A DNA stretch of 64,000 bases from Symbiodinium natans (GCA_905221605.1 CAJNDS010000003.1:206001-270000); one strand, 5' to 3'. Counted from the stretch's first letter, positions 40,265 through 49,115 are shown. Made by a program: numbers and translations. The notes: generated from the letters alone by a model not told the origin.

Positions 40265-40382
40265 GGTAGTTACATGGTCCCGCAATATGGGCCCTTAAAC
40301 GGGGACCCCTTATATACCCTATACAAATTAACTTCAGAACCCTTTACAGGAGGTAACGGACCATGCTAAGGGCCCATGTAAG
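40265..40382. mobile_element. MITE-like family C
   Basis: GTAGTTACATGGTCCC and ATATGGGCCCTTAAACGGGG on the left pair with GGACCATGCTAAGGGCCCAT on the right. The TATATACCCTATACAAATTAAC core is shared with 19681-19818. Confidence 0.82.
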
Positions 40383-40639
40383 GCTTAATTAAGGTTTAGG
40401 GTCAAGGCTTCCAGGCCAGGGCAATTGAAAGGCTTCAGCCTGTGCCAAGCCATAGTTCGCGAAACCCAAGAAGGCCAAAGGTTTGGGGTTTGGGGCTCGT
40501 GGTTTACCAGCCTAAGCCCCACACCCTACCGCCCACACCCTCCTTCGCGCCCAACCCCTAAACCCCACACCCTACAGCCCTTACTTCAACCTCAAGCCTG
40601 GATCAAATGACACTAAACCCCTAAACCCAAGCCTGAACC

Positions 40640-40847
40640 GCTGGGTTTAGGGTTTAGGGTTTAGGGGGTTTAGGGGGTTTAGGGGGTTTAGGGGGTTTAG
40701 GGGGTTTAGGGGGTTTAGGGGGTTTAGGGGGTTTAGGGGGTTTAGGGGGTTTAGGGCTTAGGGCTTAGGGCTTAGGGCTTAGGGCTTAGGGCTTAGGGCT
40801 TAGCAAACCCTAAACCCTAAACCCTAAACCCTAAACCCTAAACCCTC
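40640..40847. repeat. TTTAGGGGG and TTAGGGC arrays meeting CCCTAAA head-to-head
   Basis: About ten TTTAGGGGG nonamers and seven TTAGGGC heptamers on the plus strand change at about 40802 to six CCCTAAA units with only AGC between them. Confidence 0.96.
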
Positions 40848-40962
40848 AACGACGGCCGGCCTGCAGTTGTCGTCCCAGCAGCCCATGCTTCCATAGCTGC
40901 TGAGGTCCAGGAAGATTCCGTGCGCGTCCGCGTGCCGGTAGACGAAGCCTGGCAGGGCCCTA
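40848..40962 (-). CDS. Exon-like island, strongly protein-like
   Basis: The minus strand reads LPGFVYRHADAHGIFLDL, then SSYGSMGCWDDNCRPAVV, with nearly all third positions G or C. On the minus strand it begins after GAATTTAG (acceptor-like) and ends at GTTGAGGGTTTAG (possible GT donor). C-strand repeat on the left, G-strand on the right. A secreted or disulfide-containing protein is possible, but no family was recognised. Confidence 0.5.
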
Positions 40963-41374
40963 AATTCCTTCTAGGGTCTAGAGGGCTTGGGGTTTGGGGT
41001 TTAGGGTTTAGGGTTTAGGGTTTAGGGTTTGGGGTTTGGGGTTTGGGGTCCGGGGTTTTGGGTTTTAGGGCTCGGGGTTTGGGGCTTGGGGTTTTGGGTT
41101 TAAGGCTTATGGTCGAGGGCTTAGGGTTTTCAAGGGTGTAGGGTTTCGGGGTTAGGGTTTTGGGGGTCTCTGGGCCGGGTTTGGGGTTGGCTGTTTGGGT
41201 TCTGTTGAGGAGGGTTTAGGATACTGGGGTTTAGGGTTTAAGGGCTTGGGGTGACACCGGGTTAACCCTGAACCCTACGCTTGCGGTTCCTGCGATTATA
41301 TGGAGCCTTATCAGGGCATCCAAAAAAGGCCACCGTAAACCCTAAAACCTAAACCCTAAACCCTAAACCCTTGA

Positions 41375-41464
41375 AGATTCATGGACAGTAGAACCTGGGA
41401 CTCTCGGTATCAGGGCGCCATGTTTGGGGAGGAGAAAGCTGGCTCTAGCTCTGTATGTTCGCCC
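41375..41464 (+). CDS. Exon-like island
   Basis: Reads FMDSRTWDSRYQGAMFGE then EKAGSSSVCSP between two CCCTAAA tracts. Unassigned. Confidence 0.38.
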
Positions 41465-41702
41465 TGAACCCTAAACCCTAAACCCTAAACCCTAAACCCT
41501 AAACCCCTAACTTAGTTACAGCTTGCCAGTTTCAACATGTGACTAATTGTGGGCTGGGGGGGGGGGGTACTTCTAGCTTCTAACCCTCTTTATCATGACC
41601 CTACAAGTAAAAGTGTAGGCATTAGATTTTTCTAACTGCCTGAGGGCCTAAACACCCTAAACCCGAAACCCTAAACCCTAAACCCTCAACCCTAAACCCC
41701 GA

Positions 41703-41757
41703 CAGTTTAAGGCTTCTTCCGGGCCCCCAAGACAGCCTTGTTCCACGCACTCCTCGG
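41703..41757 (+). CDS. Exon-like island, short
   Basis: Reads FRAPKTALFHALLGSELR. CCCTAAA on the left, TTCAGGG/TTTAGGG on the right. Confidence 0.28.
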
Positions 41758-41759
41758 TT

Positions 41760-41915
41760 CAGAGCTCAGGGTTCAGGGTTCAGGGTTTAGGGTTGAGGGT
41801 TCAGGGTTTAGGGTTTAGGGTTTCGGGTTTAGGGTTTAGGGTTTAGGGTTTAGGGTTTAGGGATTAGGGTTTAGGGTTTAGGGTTTAGGGTTTGGGGTCT
41901 AGGGCTTAGGGTGAA
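41760..41915 (+). repeat. TTTAGGG array
   Basis: TTCAGGG variants then about fourteen mostly perfect units. Confidence 0.96.
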
Positions 41916-42044
41916 AGTGCTGCTTTCGGGGTTCGAGCTTAGGCCTTGGGCTTCGCGGAGGGGATGTTCACAGTATTATGGGGTTCTTAAGGGAGAGGGG
42001 GGGTTTAAGGAGGGCATCCAACCCAAGGTTCCCAAATGCCCCCC

Positions 42045-42110
42045 CCCCCCCCCGTTTCTTAGGCTTCCTAAGCTTCCCCTAGGTAACTCCCCCCATGAGC
42101 CCCCCCCCCT
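42045..42110 (-). mobile_element. Family G fragment
   Basis: CTTCCTAAGCTTCCCCTAGG, then TAACTCCCCCCATGAG, match part of the 25690-25775 copy in the same orientation. Confidence 0.45.
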
Positions 42111-42116
42111 CCTGAG

Positions 42117-42264
42117 CAGGGTCCCAGCAAAGTCCCAGTTGGACCAGTACTGTACCGGGCCCATCTGGGTGCTACCGACCTCCGAGCTGCAGGAGGCGGG
42201 CAAGTGGCCGACTTTCGCCATAGACGTCGAAGGCCGCCCCCCCCTTTGTAGGGCTGCGGGCTAG
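42117..42264 (+). CDS. Coding fragment with an inverted paralogue at 43.5 kb
   Basis: The plus frame reads SQLDQYCTGPIWVLPTSE, LQEAGKWPTF and AIDVEGR to a stop at 42262-42264. Bases 42152-42204 match the reverse complement of 43474-43531 with few changes, and the shared peptide is P-x-WVLPTS-x-LQEAGK. Conservation of a readable peptide between two diverged copies supports real coding ancestry. No domain was recognised. Confidence 0.52.
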
Positions 42265-42439
42265 GCCCTGAGTTTAGGGTTGCGCTGTTCAACCTACAGT
42301 CCAAGACCCCAAACGAGACACCCTCAAATCCTGCGAATGATTACTTCGAGGAACCTATAACACCTGTAAACCCTAGACTCAACAAATCCTGTAGATGCTA
42401 AAACCCAAATGACCCAAAATCCTGAACCCCAAACCCTGA

Positions 42440-42527
42440 ACCCTAAACCCTTGGGAGCCCGCGCCGGATATGGGGGCTGCACGGCACAGGCGCTCGCCAG
42501 GGCGCCCGCGAGCCAGAGCCGGACCAT
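42440..42527 (-). CDS. Signal-peptide-like 5' coding fragment
   Basis: On the minus strand an ATG at 42527 starts MVRLWLAGALASACAVQP then PYPARAP. A short basic start, a hydrophobic core and small residues before a possible A-x-A-type cleavage site fit a signal peptide. The frame then runs into CCCTAAA-derived sequence, as if the rest of the gene were lost or lay past an intron. Confidence 0.45.
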
Positions 42528-42545
42528 CCGTTCCGCTTCGCCGAT

Positions 42546-42846
42546 CGGGTTTAGGGTTTAGGGTTTAGGGTTTCGGGTTTAGGGTTTTAGGGTTTAGGGT
42601 TTTAGGGTTCAGGGTTTAGGGTTTCGGGGTTTCGGGGGTTTAGGGTTTAGGGGTTTCTGGGTTTCAGGGTTTTAGGGTTTTAGGGTTTCGGGGCTTCAGG
42701 GTTTTAGGATTTTAGGGTTTCGGGGTTTAGGGTTTTAGGGTTTTAGGGATTTAGGATTTTAGGGTTTTAGGGTTTTAGGGTTTTAGGGGTTTAGGGCTTT
42801 AGGGCTTTAGGGCTTTAGGGATTTAGGGATTTAGGGATTTAGGGAT

Positions 42847-42885
<39 letters not shown>

Positions 42886-42935
42886 GGTTTAGGGTTTAGG
42901 GTTTAGGGTTTAGGGCTTAGGGCTTAGGGCTTAGG
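42546..42935 (+). repeat. 390 bp mixed array (TTTAGGG, TTTTAGGG, TTGAGGG)
   Basis: Heptamers, octamers, a TTGAGGG block and a TTAGGGC block follow each other. Perfect heptamers are the minority. Confidence 0.94.
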
Positions 42936-43473
42936 GCAGCTGGGAACCAGAGGTTCGAGGGTTAGGGGCTGGGGAGCTTCGGTAGCTCAAGGCTTGGTTA
43001 AGGTGGGGTTCAGCTGCCGCTGAGCAGCTAAACTTCTCCTTAAACCCTAAACCCCAAACCCTAAACCCTAAACCCCAAACCCCAAGCCCCAAACCCCAAA
43101 CCCCAAGCCCTCGCAACCCGAGGGTCTAAGGAACGAGGACTAGGGGGTTGCAAGGATGAAACTTAGGGTTTTAGGGTTTAGGGCTTAGGGCTTAGGGTTT
43201 AGGGTTTAGGGATTTGGGGTGCTCGCTACTGGTAGACACGCTAGGGTTGCCCTATGGTAGAGAGTCCCCTTCCGGGACTATGTTTGTGGAGCTCCTTAGA
43301 ACCCCCATCCCTCAACCCTAAACCCTAAACCTCTCAAGTTAGGCCCTCAAGCCTAGCCCCTAAAGCCCGCAGCCCCTACACCCGCCTCCGCGAAGGCGCT
43401 GCGCGCGCGTGAGCGCGAGCACAGCTCCTGCTGTCTAGGCACTCTAAACCCTAAACCCTAAACCCTAAACCCT

Positions 43474-43531
43474 GTCGCTTGCCCGCCTCCTGCAGCCAGG
43501 AGGTCGGTAGCACCCACGATGGGCCCGGTAC
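43474..43531 (-). pseudogene. Inverted paralogous fragment of the 42.1 kb peptide
   Basis: The minus strand reads VPGPSWVLPTSWLQEAGK. Relative to 42152-42204 it has a one-base insertion near its start and a GAG to TGG change. Beyond the match, GGACCAGTACTG continues the homology after an insertion. It starts beside a CCCTAAA array. Confidence 0.55.
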
Positions 43532-43734
43532 CGGAGCAGGTTCTCCCGGGGACCAGTACTGGTCCCCTTAATAAAGTAAATACCCTAAACCCCCAGCCCT
43601 TCGCTCTGGGGGTTGCTGGCCGTTTCGGGGGGGGTACCCCAAGGCCCCCAGGCCAGGAGGACCCGGGCCCCTCACCGCAGCGTGTCCAGGGACCAGGGGG
43701 CCTCAGGCCAGGCCAGGCAGGGCGTGCTCAAAAA

Positions 43735-43960
43735 ATGGGTGTTTTGCGCCCACCCCCTGGCCCCCCCTGGCCCCCCCTGGCCCCCCCCCGGCCCCCCCTG
43801 CCCCCCCCTGGCCCCCTGGCCCCCTGGCCCCCTGGCCCCCTGGCCTGGCCCCCCCTTGGCCTCGGGCCCGTCTGGCCCCCTGAGGCCCCCAACCCCTTGA
43901 ACCTTTTGGCCCCCCCCGCTCCCCTTGGCCCACCTGGCCCCCCTGAACCCCCCTGGAACC
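43735..43960. repeat. GGCCCCCCCT / CCTGG low-complexity repeat
   Basis: About 220 bp of C-rich plus strand with 9-10 bp GGCCCCCTGG-like units. A 180-codon proline-rich frame spans it because of composition. I do not call a gene. Confidence 0.85.
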
Positions 43961-44180
43961 CTGGTTTTGGCGCCTCCTTAACTGGGCCGCTTTGGGCCCC
44001 TCTGCCGGGCCCCTGGGCTGCCCAGACTGACCCTGGCCTGGGCCCGTGGTCCTTCGTGACGGAATGAAGAAGTTTTATGTAAAGAAAGCAGTTGGCTTGA
44101 GTTTAGGCCTAAACCCTAAAAGGAATAGGTTTGGGTGGCTTTGCCGCCTTGGACGGCGTGGGGTGGGAGAAAAGTGCTAG

Positions 44181-44252
44181 ATGGCCTTCCACAATCGGGC
44201 CAAAGCTGCTCTTCGCACCTCACGACGCTTTCGAGCTTGTTCCAAAACCTAA
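44181..44252 (+). CDS. 23-codon mini-frame
   Basis: ATG 44181 to TAA 44250-44252, reading MAFHNRAKAALRTSRRFR then ACSKT, a basic peptide. A second frame over the same bases is also open. Low confidence. Confidence 0.22.
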   Translation: MAFHNRAKAALRTSRRFRACSKT

Positions 44253-44885
44253 CCTTCACAGCATCTACGCCCTATCACAGCAAACCCTAAACCCTAAACC
44301 CTAAACCCTACATGGAAAGTTATGTCTAGGGCGTAGGGTTTAGAGCTCGGTCGTCCTCAGCCCTACCCAAAAGTCGGCTTAGGGGTCTTAGGGCCTTGGG
44401 GCTTCGAGTTGAGCGGTTTAGGGTTTAGGGTTGAGAACCCTAAACCCTAAACCCTAAACCCTGAACCCTGAACCCTAAACCCTAAACGCTCCAGGCCTTG
44501 GGGCACACCATCTGGTTGTTACTGGCCAACTAGGCGGGGAATCGAGTAGGATTAGAAGCCCCAGGCCGGCTTCAGGGATTCCGGGCTTAGGGTCGAGGGT
44601 CGAGGGTTTAGGGTTTAAGGATTAGGGTTTAGGGTCCTTAAGTAAGCTTTCAACTGTAAACACTGACCAGCTGCCCCTAAATTCTAAACCCTAAACCCTA
44701 AACCCTAGACCCTAGACCCTAGACCCTAAACCCTAAACCCTAAACCCTAGACCCTAAACCCTCGACCCTAGACCCTAAACCCTAGACCCGGAACCTGCTC
44801 AAGTGGGTGTTCGGAGTCCGGGATGAAGATTTTGGGCTTCGAACTGAGGGATTTAGGCTTGCTAGAGGGGTCCTAAAGATTTAGA

Positions 44886-45076
44886 TTGGGATGTTCCTGC
44901 TTATACTAACCCTAGGATTTAGGGTCTTTAACCCTAGGATTTAGGGTCTTTAACCCTAGGGTTTAGGGTTTAGGGTTTAGGAATACTGACATCCCTTAAT
45001 AAGGATCATAGTACCCCCTATCATAATCCCTAGAAAGGGCTCTTAGTATCTCTTAGTATAACGGGGAACATCCCAA
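44886..45076. mobile_element. MITE-like family A split by telomeric-type repeat
   Basis: Ends TTGGGATGTTCCTGCTTATA and ATAACGGGGAACATCCCAA are intact. At about 44909-44980 the element is interrupted by CCCTAGGATTTAGGGTC units and TTTAGGG units. The remaining core (AATAAGGATCATAGTACCCC) matches other copies. Confidence 0.82.
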
Positions 45077-45296
45077 ACCATAAGCCCTAGACCCTAACGG
45101 CGTGGTCAGTTTGCTTGCGTGCTCGCGTGGGCCATTCTTTCGACGACCGCAAAGGAAGGTGTTGACAGATTCCTCTACAATCGCAAGACCTATTTCTCGG
45201 CACCCAAAAATAAATGCTCTTAAACCCAAAAAGAGTGTCCCGAGGGCCTACCTGGAGAAGTCTGGTATCCTGCACATGCCCTAAACCCAAACCCCT

Positions 45297-45382
45297 AAAC
45301 CCTCCTAAACCCTAAACCCTAAACCCTAAACCCTAAACCCTAAACCCTAAACCCTAAGCCCTAAGCCCTGAACCCTAAACCC
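45297..45382 (-). repeat. CCCTAAA array
   Basis: About nine perfect units then CCCTAAG and CCCTGAA variants. Confidence 0.96.
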
Positions 45383-45475
45383 CGTCTTGTGAAGGCCAGG
45401 AGCCTTTGCGGCCAAACAACTGTTTGTTGTGCATGTCTTCAGGATACACGTGCTGCTGGGCATACTTTGGGATGT
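45383..45475 (-). CDS. Exon-like island abutting family A
   Basis: The minus strand reads YAQQHVYPEDMHNKQLFG then RKGSWPSQDG, with its 5' side touching the family A element at 45477. Unassigned. Confidence 0.4.
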
Positions 45476-45476
45476 T

Positions 45477-45566
45477 CCTCCTCATACTAACAGTCCTTCA
45501 TAGGGATCCCAACAGCGGGTACTATGATCCCTAGTAAGGACTGATAGTATAAGGGGAACATCCCAA
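45477..45566. mobile_element. MITE-like family A, compact intact copy
   Basis: 90 bp foldback: TTGGGATGTTCCTCCTCATA and CTAACAGTCCTT pair with AAGGACTGATAGTATAAGGG and GAACATCCCAA. The best reference for the family ends. Confidence 0.92.
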
Positions 45567-45582
45567 TAAATATTCACGACTA

Positions 45583-45729
45583 ATGTTCACTACCCTCTAC
45601 ATCTCAAGCTTCAACTCCAAGAGGCATAGGTGCAAGATTGGACTTTGGCTTTTGTGGGTGTTTCGCCATGGATATCACAGAACGCTTTGCGTTTGTGATG
45701 CGTGTGCATGCGCACACTCGAGGCTTTAG
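45583..45729 (+). CDS. Complete 48-codon mini-gene candidate
   Basis: ATG 45583 to TAG 45727-45729. It reads MFTTLYISSFNSKRHRCK, IGLWLLWVFRHGYHRTLC and a cysteine-rich VCDACACAHSRL tail, with a central hydrophobic WLLWVF. It fills the unique island between family A and a TTTAGGG array. No family recognised. Its start context is not diagnostic. Confidence 0.36.
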   Translation: MFTTLYISSFNSKRHRCKIGLWLLWVFRHGYHRTLCVCDACACAHSRL

Positions 45730-46069
45730 GGAAGTTTAGGGTTTAGGGTTTAACTAGGGTTTAGGGAAGGTTCGGGTTTAGGGTTTGGGGTTTAACTAGG
45801 GTTTAGGGAAGTTTCGGGTTTAGGGTATAGGGTCCAGGGCTGTGCGTTCGCCTGCCGCACCTCACCCAAGAAGTCGCTGGCTGTCCGCCTGTGAGAAATG
45901 ACTGCGTTCAAAGTTAGGGTGTAGGGTTTAGGGTGTAGGGTTTGGGGTTTAGGGTTTGGGGTTTGGGGTGTAGGGCTTAGGGCTTAATTAGGCCTTGGGG
46001 TTAGGGTGTGGGTCGGGTTTAGGGCTTGAGGGAAGTCTTTGTGGTCTACGATTTGGAATGTAGGCCTAG

Positions 46070-46340
46070 GGTATTACTAAGCCCAAGCCCATCCCAAATG
46101 CGGCATGTGGCACCAATCTAGACAGCTTCGAATGCTATTGATGCTGATACTTACGTTTACCAACTAACTGCCCAAACCCCCTCAATATTCTCCATAGCTT
46201 TAAGTCCTGGATTCTTCACAGGGCCAGGGTTTTGGGGCCTGGGGCTTCTGATTCTTATGCACCCTTTGTTTGGGGTTGAACTGCAAACCCTAAACCCAGA
46301 ACCCTAACCTCCACCCTTGTCGGGGATAAGGGCGCCAAAA
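46070..46340. other. Unique stretch
   Basis: Mostly non-repetitive, moderately AT-rich. No convincing frame or RNA gene seen. Confidence 0.4.
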
Positions 46341-46363
46341 CATCTCATCGCCTGCTCAGCACC

Positions 46364-46444
46364 ATGGGCAGTAGCGCCTCACCCGAAGTTGCAGCTCCTG
46401 CAACCGTGAGACTCCTAAGCGCCTGCTTGGGGTTGAGGGTTTAA
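46364..46444 (+). CDS. 26-codon mini-frame, possible N-terminus
   Basis: ATG 46364 starts MGSSASPEVAAPATVRLL then SACLG and stops in a TTGAGGG unit. MGSSAS resembles an N-myristoylation start, an inference only. The upstream frame is also open (KTSHRLLST). Confidence 0.27.
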   Translation: MGSSASPEVAAPATVRLLSACLGLRV

Positions 46445-46644
46445 GGTTTAGACAAGGCCATCAAGAAATTAATGAGCTACGAGCTACCAAGAAAACTGGC
46501 TGAAAAACAAATGATGTAGCACCCTTATGTTGGCAACTTACTTGAAGCTCCGCAACAAGAACACAGCCTAAACTTATTTGTCCTGAACAAGGAATGAAGA
46601 AAGAAGTCATGTACCCTTATTTGACCCTTTATGTTAAGGAGGTT

Positions 46645-46710
46645 CAAGGCGGGAAGTCAGCCGCTGCGTTTTGGGGTGTTTTTTCAGCGCCGTGACTTCC
46701 CGCCGCCATA
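46645..46710. repeat. GGCGGGAAGTCA inverted repeat
   Basis: GGCGGGAAGTCAGCCGCTG at 46649 is mirrored by CAGCGCCGTGACTTCCCGCC about 45 bp downstream, with TTTTGGGGTGTTTTTT as the loop. It lies just beyond the 3' side of the transposase relic and could mark an element end or a 3' hairpin. Confidence 0.65.
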
Positions 46711-46789
46711 AACGAAAAACAGTAAAGAAACCTTCAAATCCCATATCTCGCGCCGAGACGTGATGCTTGCGCTATTTAAGAGATTAGTA

Positions 46790-47345
46790 CCGAACTACAT
46801 TTTTTCGCGGGTATATGAAGCGTACGTTTCATTTTGCAAACCTGCCACGCTGAAACATCGGTGCTCCTACCTAAGCAATGACGAAAAGTCTTGCCATTGG
46901 CCTGACTAACTACGAAAAGTCGGGCCATGTTCTTGAAACCAACTGTTGTGATATTTCCACGAACGAAGCATCTCGGCGACTGTCACTTCAACAAGTTTCG
47001 CGTATGGTGCCTTTGCACAATCAGACGCCACTTACGCCTATCCCAATGGTTTGGAAGGTGGCCAGACATTCGGCGCCTTACCCACCTCGTGATGAGACTC
47101 CATGCAACCTCAATGGGATTTGTGGTGAAACCGTTCTGATTTTTAATTTCTCCTCACTGCGGTTGACAATTTCGCGCGGCAAGGACTCCGAGAGCTACTC
47201 TTGCTCCTCCGAAAAGCTTTCATGGCTGACACTGTGCTTTCCATTTGTCGCTCACGAAGACATCATGCTTTCTAGCCCCAGGCTTGTCCATGTCGCACAA
47301 CATCTCCTTGTGCCCGTGCGGCTTGCCATGGAAAGATGTTCAAGG
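46790..47345 (-). pseudogene. IS1595/ISXO2-like DDE transposase relic
   Basis: One minus frame reads KHDVFVSDKWKAQ, then NCQPQ (stop) GEIKNQNG, then FTTNPIEVAWSLITRWVR and RRMSGHLPNHWDRRKWRL. SD-x-W, a following NH-like region and TN-x-IE-x-x-WS-x-hK are the hallmarks of the ISXO2-like (DDE_Tnp_IS1595) C-terminal half. The presumed second D and the E are about 46 residues apart. At least three in-frame TGA codons (after AQCQP, NCQPQ and RNLLK) break the frame, and the upstream part with the first D is not recognisable. A 157-codon plus-strand frame over the same bases is treated as its shadow. Confidence 0.68.
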
Positions 47346-47354
47346 GCTTAGGGT

Positions 47355-47791
47355 TTAAGGTTTAGGAATTAGGGTAAAGAATGAGTTTGCACATGGCCTT
47401 CGAGCACCGAAGGCTCCATAGCCAGATCTGCTGCCGCTGAGGCCAAATGATCTGCATGGTGTAGGGAACGGCTGGTTCCTTGCGCAGAACGGATGAGGAA
47501 GTTGGGCATATTTGGCTTCATAGCAAGTCTGGTAGATGGTGTCGAACACGGTGTTGGTCACTGCCAGAATTTCTGGCCTAAGAGTACGCCTGCGAGCTGC
47601 TCGATTTTGGGCTCTAGATTGCGATTCGGCAGATCGCAGACGCGAACGTCACCAGTGGCACGGTCTGACTTCAGGATCTCTTGGTCGGCCGCGTAACTTC
47701 CCATAATATGCACAGGCGGGGTGCTACGAAACTGTATTCCGAGTAAGCAGCCAAAAGGCCTGCCAGATGATGTGTTTGGGTGTGAGTGCAA
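47355..47791 (-). pseudogene. Unassigned coding relic in two frames
   Basis: The minus strand reads VRVCDLPNRNLEPKIEQL and AGVLLGQKFWQ. In the next frame it continues with VTNTVFDTIYQTCYEAKY and AQLPHP. The two frames overlap at about 47558, suggesting a one-base frameshift. It lies directly upstream of the transposase relic on the same strand, so it may be element-encoded or host sequence. Confidence 0.35.
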
Positions 47792-47824
47792 GGCTCATAG
47801 GGAGAACTGGAACACCGAAACCAA

Positions 47825-48045
47825 AAAAGTTGCCCCAAAGACCAACTCTCAAAGAACCAAGAAAACCATTGCCAAACAAAACCAAAAAACTAAAAAAACA
47901 AAAACCATTTTCCGGGACTTCTGATTTCTAAGATTATTTCCATAGCTTCCACAGAGTCCCGGAAATTGGCTGTTTTTGGTTTGTGGTTTTTGGTGGAAAT
48001 TGGCTTTCTGGGCTTTGGTGTTGTGGTGTTTGGCTGTCGGTGTTC
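47825..48045. repeat. Imperfect inverted repeat with AT-rich arms
   Basis: AAAAACCATTTTCCGGGACT on the left is mirrored by AGTCCCGGAAATTGGCTGTT on the right across a loop of about 33 bp (47921-47953). Outward, CCAAA/TTTGG-rich arms continue the weak symmetry to about 100 bp each (GCCAAACAAAACC versus GGTTTGTGGTTTTTGG). Could be a foldback element. The lysine-rich plus frame on the left arm is a by-product. Confidence 0.6.
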
Positions 48046-48049
48046 CTGT

Positions 48050-48290
48050 TCTCCCAAGAGCCTTGCAAAACTCGCATTTTTTGGGGTTTGCCTATGTTTA
48101 ACATTGTTGTTGCGGTTGTTGCAATTCTTGCCTGATTGCCAAAACCTCTAAAACTCAGCGGCTGAGAAACAGCTTTGAAAACCGTTCAGGACTATATGAT
48201 GGCACGAACCACGAAATAAAGCCCCGGCTTGTCCGCCGGTTATGAATGAGCCTTCAGAATTTAGGGTATAAGGATAGGGTTTATGTCAAT
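48050..48290. other. Unique stretch
   Basis: No frame, repeat or RNA gene recognised. A short TTTAGGG trace is present near 48260. Confidence 0.4.
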
Positions 48291-49115
48291 GTGAAACTTG
48301 CGCACTGCAAGGCCTCCAGCAGTACAGCGGGATCAGCTTTGCCAATTTCTTTTGCAAAAACATCCAGTAGGGCACGTTGAGGTCATTGCACACACATCGA
48401 AATCGGCACTTAGGAGTTTTTGGCGGTTTCCGGAACCAAGAACGAAACAGCAAAAGCGCTCGAGGCGCACGGGCTTTTGTCTTTTGATCAGCAGCCGCAG
48501 AACCACCTCGATTGCGGTGACCCCGTTCTTGCTCAGAACAGTCTCCGCCTGCTGAACAAGAGCGTTCGCAACGCCGGCGCCGCGGAAGTTGCGCCCTAAA
48601 ACCGATGACGCGAGCCCTTGTGGGCAGCAGCCCAGAAAAGCGAAGTCCAAAGCTCTCTCTCAACATCAGAAGTTTTCATGAGCACAGACGCTGAAATGCA
48701 AGGCTCTGGACTTTGGGGTTTGGGGCGATCTCCGCGCTTGGGCCCAAACAAGGTAAAGGTGGCACAGGTCCAAGCATCGCGATACTTGGGCGAGAGCCTT
48801 GCACGAAGCGTGCGCCATGAATCGCACAGGCACAACCACGGCCTGAAGTCTGGGCTGCGCACTGAGCCGGCACTGCGCTTTTGCAGGAGGGCTCCGCGTG
48901 CCTGCAACACATGAATGATGGCAAGACTCCAGAAACGCCTGGACCGTGGCCTCCTCGAAGGCAGCCACCGCCCTTTGCATCCACTGTTTTGAGCGGTTGC
49001 CCTGCCGATGAGGGAACAACCGCTGGCCAAATGCTTTCAAAGTATCAGATTCGTGGACGACAGCGAAGACAAACACAAAAAAGGGTTTCGGCTTCGGAGA
49101 TATTTGCGCAGGCAC
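48290..49115 (-). pseudogene. GNAT-like acetyltransferase relic in broken frames
   Basis: Three minus frames succeed one another: KQWMQRAVAAFEEATVQA, then RLSPKYRDAWTCATFTLF and ISASVLMKTSDVERELWT, then GRNFRGAGVANALVQQAE and TVLSKNGVTAIEVV. A fourth piece (VPYWMFLQKKLAKLIPLY) closes at about 48286. The R-x-x-G-x-A signature (RGAGVA) plus the following helix fits motif A of GNAT N-acetyltransferases, which bind acetyl-CoA pyrophosphate. Frame changes near 48900, 48640 and 48420 imply frameshifts or short introns. The family call rests on motif A alone. Confidence 0.38.

Noticed and set aside
43519-44067. 182-codon proline-rich frame
   Set aside because: Produced by the GGCCCCCTGG low-complexity tract. 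Frames on both strands are open and compositionally extreme.
46878-47351. 157-codon plus-strand protein
   Set aside because: It lies exactly opposite the ISXO2-like transposase relic, whose minus-strand frame carries recognisable family motifs. The plus frame is taken as a shadow.
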